Source of the DNA: Planctomycetaceae bacterium
GTDB lineage: Bacteria; Planctomycetota; Phycisphaerae; Phycisphaerales; SM1A02
Assembly: GCA_027488265.1 (NCBI GenBank)
Contig: JAIYCA010000008.1
Span: 1-9,903 of the forward strand
DNA: 9,903 nt
Reading direction: 5' to 3'
Part shown: positions 7,373 to 9,903 of the stretch, one piece after another
Numbering within the stretch: position 1 is the first letter of the stretch
Layout: every line of letters begins with the position of its first letter
The notes under the pieces: model-generated
Seen by the model: only the letters and a program-made list of their open reading frames with translations
What the model was told of the DNA's origin: nothing
The model's database searches: none
Made by a program: the position numbers and the translations under genes

Positions 7373-9627
7373 GGTGTGCTACTCCGTCCTGAATCCTTCG
7401 CCGGGGTCGACCGGCGCTGGAAAAATGTGCTTGCTGCCGTCGCGTCATGGCCCCGCTCGCGCAATTGCGCGAGCCGTGCGGCGGCAGTTTCTGGATCGAG
7501 TGTGCGGTGTGCTCCGTCGCCTCGAAGTGAATCACCTCGAAATGAATCGCCTCGAAGTGAATCAAGGTCCTCAGATGCTCGTATTCCCCCAGATGGTGGA
7601 ATTCTGTCGACGGTCTGCTCGCGGCGCTCGGCTGGGTGCGAATTCCCAGCATGGATTTCTTCGCTCTGACTGCTGTCGGCTGGCGACAGGCTTTTCTGGC
7701 CTGCTGTGTTCTGACTGATCCCGTTCCTGAAGCGTTCTCGACGCTCGAGGTTTTCGAGGTCGCACCAACTCACGACGAGCTCGTCCGCGGCTGTTCGGGC
7801 CCCGCCAGCGACCGCGGTTGTGGTCGCTGCGCGAAGGACTTCCGTCCCGAACAGGTAAAGATCCGATGCTAGGCGCTTGGCGGCTCCATCGGCAAGTTCG
7901 CCGATCAAGCCATCAAAGTTCAATACGCGCGCATCTTCTGCGGCGTTCCGAATCACGGCAAAGATTGCCGCATGTCCAGCGTCCGCGAACTCTTCAGGCG
8001 CGATTGCTTCGCTGAGTGGGAGGTGGCCAGCGTCTGCGACGGGAACCGCCACAGAGGCGAGCGCTGGATCGCAGCAAAGGACGCCAAGCAATCGACGCTC
8101 TGCATGAAGACGCGCACGCAGGCGAGCAGCGCTTCCTGGGAAGGCGGATCGGGATGCTGGCGATCGTTCGGAAACTTCGATGATCGTCGAGTTGCTGCCA
8201 AACCCGTTTGGCCCTTCAGCGCTGGTGCGCGCGTCGATGCCGCCGGCAGCCGAAGCCGTCGGACGCGGCTTCAGCGAGCGCGCGAGTCGATCGAGATCGG
8301 CAACACCGAGGCCAAAGAGGTCGGCCATCATTTGCATGACGAGTTGCCGACGAAGTCCACCCATCGCGTTCAAGCCGAGATCGACGAACTTCGCGGTCGT
8401 TTGCTCGATCATTTGTTGACGGCCCGAGAGCCCGCGCCCTTCGAGTTGGCGTCGGATGCGCGAGGCCATGAATGTGAGCGCGTCGGCCGATCGATCGAGT
8501 GCCTGACGGAATCGCTCGCTGCCGCCTTCTTGACGAAGCAGGTCGTCTGGATCGAGATTGTCAGGCAGCACGCAGATCTTGATGTCGATCGACTCGCTGA
8601 AGAAGACTTCGAGCGCGCGGTCGGCAGCCTTCTGTCCCGCTTCATCACCATCGAAGAGGAGTACGACCGAGTCGCACAATCGGCGGAGCATGCGCGCGTG
8701 CTCGCGGGTGAGTGCCGTGCCGAGCGTCGCGACAGTGTTGGTGAAACCCGCGCGATGACACGCGATCACATCGGTGTAGCCCTCGGTGATGATCGCCGTC
8801 TTTGCTTCGACGATCCTCCGCTTCGCACGATGGATTCCGTAGAGCGCCTTCGACTTGTGGAAGACGGGCGACTCTGGACTATTGAGGTACTTCGGTTCTT
8901 GCTCAGGATCGAGTTTGCGCCCACCGAAGGCGATTGGGCGTCCGAGGTCGTCGCAGATCGGGAAGACGAGACGATCGCGGAGGAGATCAACAAACCCGCC
9001 GCCCGATCGTGCAGGACGAATGACGCCCGCTTGCACGAAGGCATCGAACGATGGGTAGTCGGAGCCCGCGTTCTTGATCGCGCGACGAACGCCGTCCGCC
9101 AGCGCGTCGAACTTCGCCGGCGCGGCACCGAGACCAAACGCTTCGATGGTGACTTCGTCGTAGCCGCGGCGCGTTGCTTCGGCGCGAGCCCGAGAGCCTG
9201 CTTCGGCATCAGCGAAGACGCGTCGGAAGAACTTCTCGGCAAGTGCATTCGCTCGCAGGATGTCGTCGCGGGTTGGTTCGCCGTCGTTACGAGGACGACC
9301 TTGCGGAACAAACGGCGTCAACTCGATGCCCGCGCGCGCCGCGAGGAAACGCAGCGCTTCTGGGAACTCCATGCGGTGGTAATTGATGACGAAGTCGATC
9401 GCATTGCCAGCCGCGCCGCACGCGAAGCACTTGTAGAAGCCTGCGCCACCCATTCCCGACTTATGCGTGACAACCGCCATCGATGGCGAGCGGTCATCGT
9501 GGAACGGGCAAAGACCGACGTGCTCGCGTCCCTTCGGTCGCAACGCCACAGCCTCGCCAATGACCGACAGGATGTCGGTCGCGGCGAGGACACGGTCGCG
9601 ATCAGAAATGGAGCTGGAAGAGTGCAC
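7369..9627 (-). CDS. dnaG: DNA primase
   Basis: This 752-residue primase makes RNA primers for Okazaki fragments at the replication fork together with the DnaB helicase. The N-terminal CHC2 zinc finger uses Cys40, His43, Cys67 and Cys70; its middle loop is about six residues longer than in well-known primases. The catalytic core follows at about 120-370, with the YLNSPESPVFHKSKALYG motif (247-264) and the TOPRIM metal ligands Glu282 (TEGYTD), Asp326 and Asp328 (FDGDEAG). Residues about 503-620 (AERRLLGVLC... HAAIFAVI) resemble the helicase-binding domain. A charged, low-complexity tail of about 130 residues makes it much longer than the usual 580-650; it contains the repeat DSLRG-DSFRG-DSLRG. 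The start is GTG 9627: an in-frame TGA lies eleven codons upstream and the family N-terminus (VLAATDILSVI) follows at once. No Shine-Dalgarno is seen. It is first of a pair with rpoD. Confidence 0.97.
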   Translation of the reverse strand: MHSSSSISDRDRVLAATDILSVIGEAVALRPKGREHVGLCPFHDDRSPSMAVVTHKSGMGGAGFYKCFACGAAGNAIDFVINYHRMEFPEALRFLAARAGIELTPFVPQGRPRNDGEPTRDDILRANALAEKFFRRVFADAEAGSRARAEATRRGYDEVTIEAFGLGAAPAKFDALADGVRRAIKNAGSDYPSFDAFVQAGVIRPARSGGGFVDLLRDRLVFPICDDLGRPIAFGGRKLDPEQEPKYLNSPESPVFHKSKALYGIHRAKRRIVEAKTAIITEGYTDVIACHRAGFTNTVATLGTALTREHARMLRRLCDSVVLLFDGDEAGQKAADRALEVFFSESIDIKICVLPDNLDPDDLLRQEGGSERFRQALDRSADALTFMASRIRRQLEGRGLSGRQQMIEQTTAKFVDLGLNAMGGLRRQLVMQMMADLFGLGVADLDRLARSLKPRPTASAAGGIDARTSAEGPNGFGSNSTIIEVSERSPASRSAFPGSAARLRARLHAERRLLGVLCCDPALASVAVPVADAGHLPLSEAIAPEEFADAGHAAIFAVIRNAAEDARVLNFDGLIGELADGAAKRLASDLYLFGTEVLRAATTTAVAGGARTAADELVVSWCDLENLERRERFRNGISQNTAGQKSLSPADSSQSEEIHAGNSHPAERREQTVDRIPPSGGIRASEDLDSLRGDSFRGDSLRGDGAHRTLDPETAAARLAQLRERGHDATAASTFFQRRSTPAKDSGRSSTP
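7520..7564 (-). repeat. Three in-frame 15-bp tandem repeats in the dnaG tail
   Basis: On the plus strand the units are CCTCGAAGTGAATCA, CCTCGAAATGAATCG and CCTCGAAGTGAATCA; the outer two are identical and the middle differs at two positions. Fifteen bases equal five codons, so the array adds DSLRG, DSFRG, DSLRG (residues 689-703) without shifting the frame. It lies in the low-complexity tail, after the helicase-binding domain, where length changes should be tolerated. Confidence 0.92.
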
Positions 9628-9679
9628 GAGTACGAATGTTGAGTGGGGGCTTCAGTTGGTAGGAGACGGAGTTCGAGTT

Positions 9680-9701
9680 GAGTGAGAACAGAGTGAGAAC
9701 C
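9680..9701. repeat. Two tandem copies of an 11-bp unit upstream of dnaG
   Basis: GAGTGAGAACA is followed directly by GAGTGAGAACC, ten of eleven bases identical, about 55-75 bases before the dnaG start codon. On the minus strand this reads GGTTCTCACTC then TGTTCTCACTC. One-helical-turn spacing in a 5' leader could be a protein-binding site or a chance duplication. Confidence 0.6.
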
Positions 9702-9862
9702 AGCGAAACTGACTGACCTGCCACGCGACCAAAGCACTCCGTAGACACGGAACGCCAAGCCGCCGAACAACAAACGCGGACGACACCACTGCGGCGCGGG
9801 ACGTCGTCCAACACGTTCCAAAAGCAGAGGGGATGACCGCCTGACCAGGGGAAGACAACGCG

Positions 9863-9881
9863 GGTCGCGGGCGCCGCGACC
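9863..9881. other. GC-rich inverted repeat upstream of dnaG
   Basis: GGTCGCGG (9863-9870) and CCGCGACC (9874-9881) form a perfect 8-bp stem with a 3-base GCG loop. No U-run follows on either strand, so a classic terminator is unlikely. It may be the end structure of a gene beyond the right edge or part of the dnaG leader. It cannot be decided from the window. Confidence 0.4.
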
Positions 9882-9903
9882 GTCAGAACCACCCGAGAAC
9901 CGC

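Larger units (their letters stand above)
9628..9903. other. Region upstream of dnaG, no gene recognised
   Basis: These 276 bases hold no convincing gene. Minus-strand frames here give Cys/Trp/Ser-rich peptides with no family features, and plus-strand frames are broken by stops or lack a start. It is probably the leader and promoter region of the dnaG-rpoD pair, although I see no good -35/-10 pair. Contents: an 11-bp direct repeat (9680-9701), an inverted repeat GGACGAC/GTCGTCC (9778-9784 and 9803-9809) and a GC-rich hairpin (9863-9881). rpsU, which leads this operon in enterobacteria, is absent from the stretch. Confidence 0.5.

Noticed and set aside
7972..9642. 556-codon open frame on the plus strand opposite dnaG
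   Set aside because: Antisense shadow of a complete primase; no recognisable domain and typical reverse-strand composition.
9602..9892. 96-codon minus-strand frame overlapping the dnaG start
   Set aside because: It overlaps dnaG in another frame, is rich in Cys, Trp and Ser without any motif, and does not match rpsU or another expected neighbour.

Overview
The window looks like core chromosome of a Planctomycetota bacterium, probably of the Phycisphaerales type. This is inference. It rests on a secreted protein with paired dockerin-like repeats of the form DxDGNGSVDAADLxxLLAxWG, a free-standing WXG100-like protein, GC-rich codon third positions, and mostly absent Shine-Dalgarno sequences. 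All of these are common in that group. No tRNA, rRNA, CRISPR array, insertion sequence or phage gene was seen.

Left part, + strand (1-1935): the last 37 codons of an unidentified helical protein, a 90-residue WXG100/ESAT-6-like protein, and a complete NAD(P)+-dependent succinate-semialdehyde dehydrogenase (gabD-like). The gaps of 38 and 41 bases allow co-transcription. The left block ends in five perfect copies of an 11-bp unit (1935-1989). The repeat begins on the last base of the dehydrogenase stop codon, and a small hairpin follows it. This forms the boundary with the convergent minus-strand gene.

Middle, - strand (2053-5112): a 1019-residue secreted subtilisin-family protease with a signal peptide, an I9-type propeptide, a complete catalytic triad, a beta-rich segment, an internal pair of dockerin-like calcium-binding repeats and a Cys-containing C-terminal region of about 310 residues that I do not recognise. 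Its upstream gap (5113-5425) holds a strong hairpin that terminates the next operon and a weak promoter-like stretch.

Right part, - strand (5426-9627): dnaG (primase) followed by rpoD (primary sigma factor). Their stop and start signals overlap or nearly touch, so translation is probably coupled. This is the conserved dnaG-rpoD core of the macromolecular-synthesis operon, linking replication priming with housekeeping transcription. rpsU is not in the 276 bases upstream of dnaG. The DnaG has a longer zinc-finger loop and an unusual low-complexity tail with an in-frame 15-bp tandem repeat.

Most of the window is ordinary housekeeping sequence, and I do not see a clearly new multi-gene system. 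The most interesting items are the 11-bp repeat array at the convergent junction, the DnaG tail, the uncharacterised C-terminal region of the protease, and the WXG100-like protein with no secretion machinery in view.
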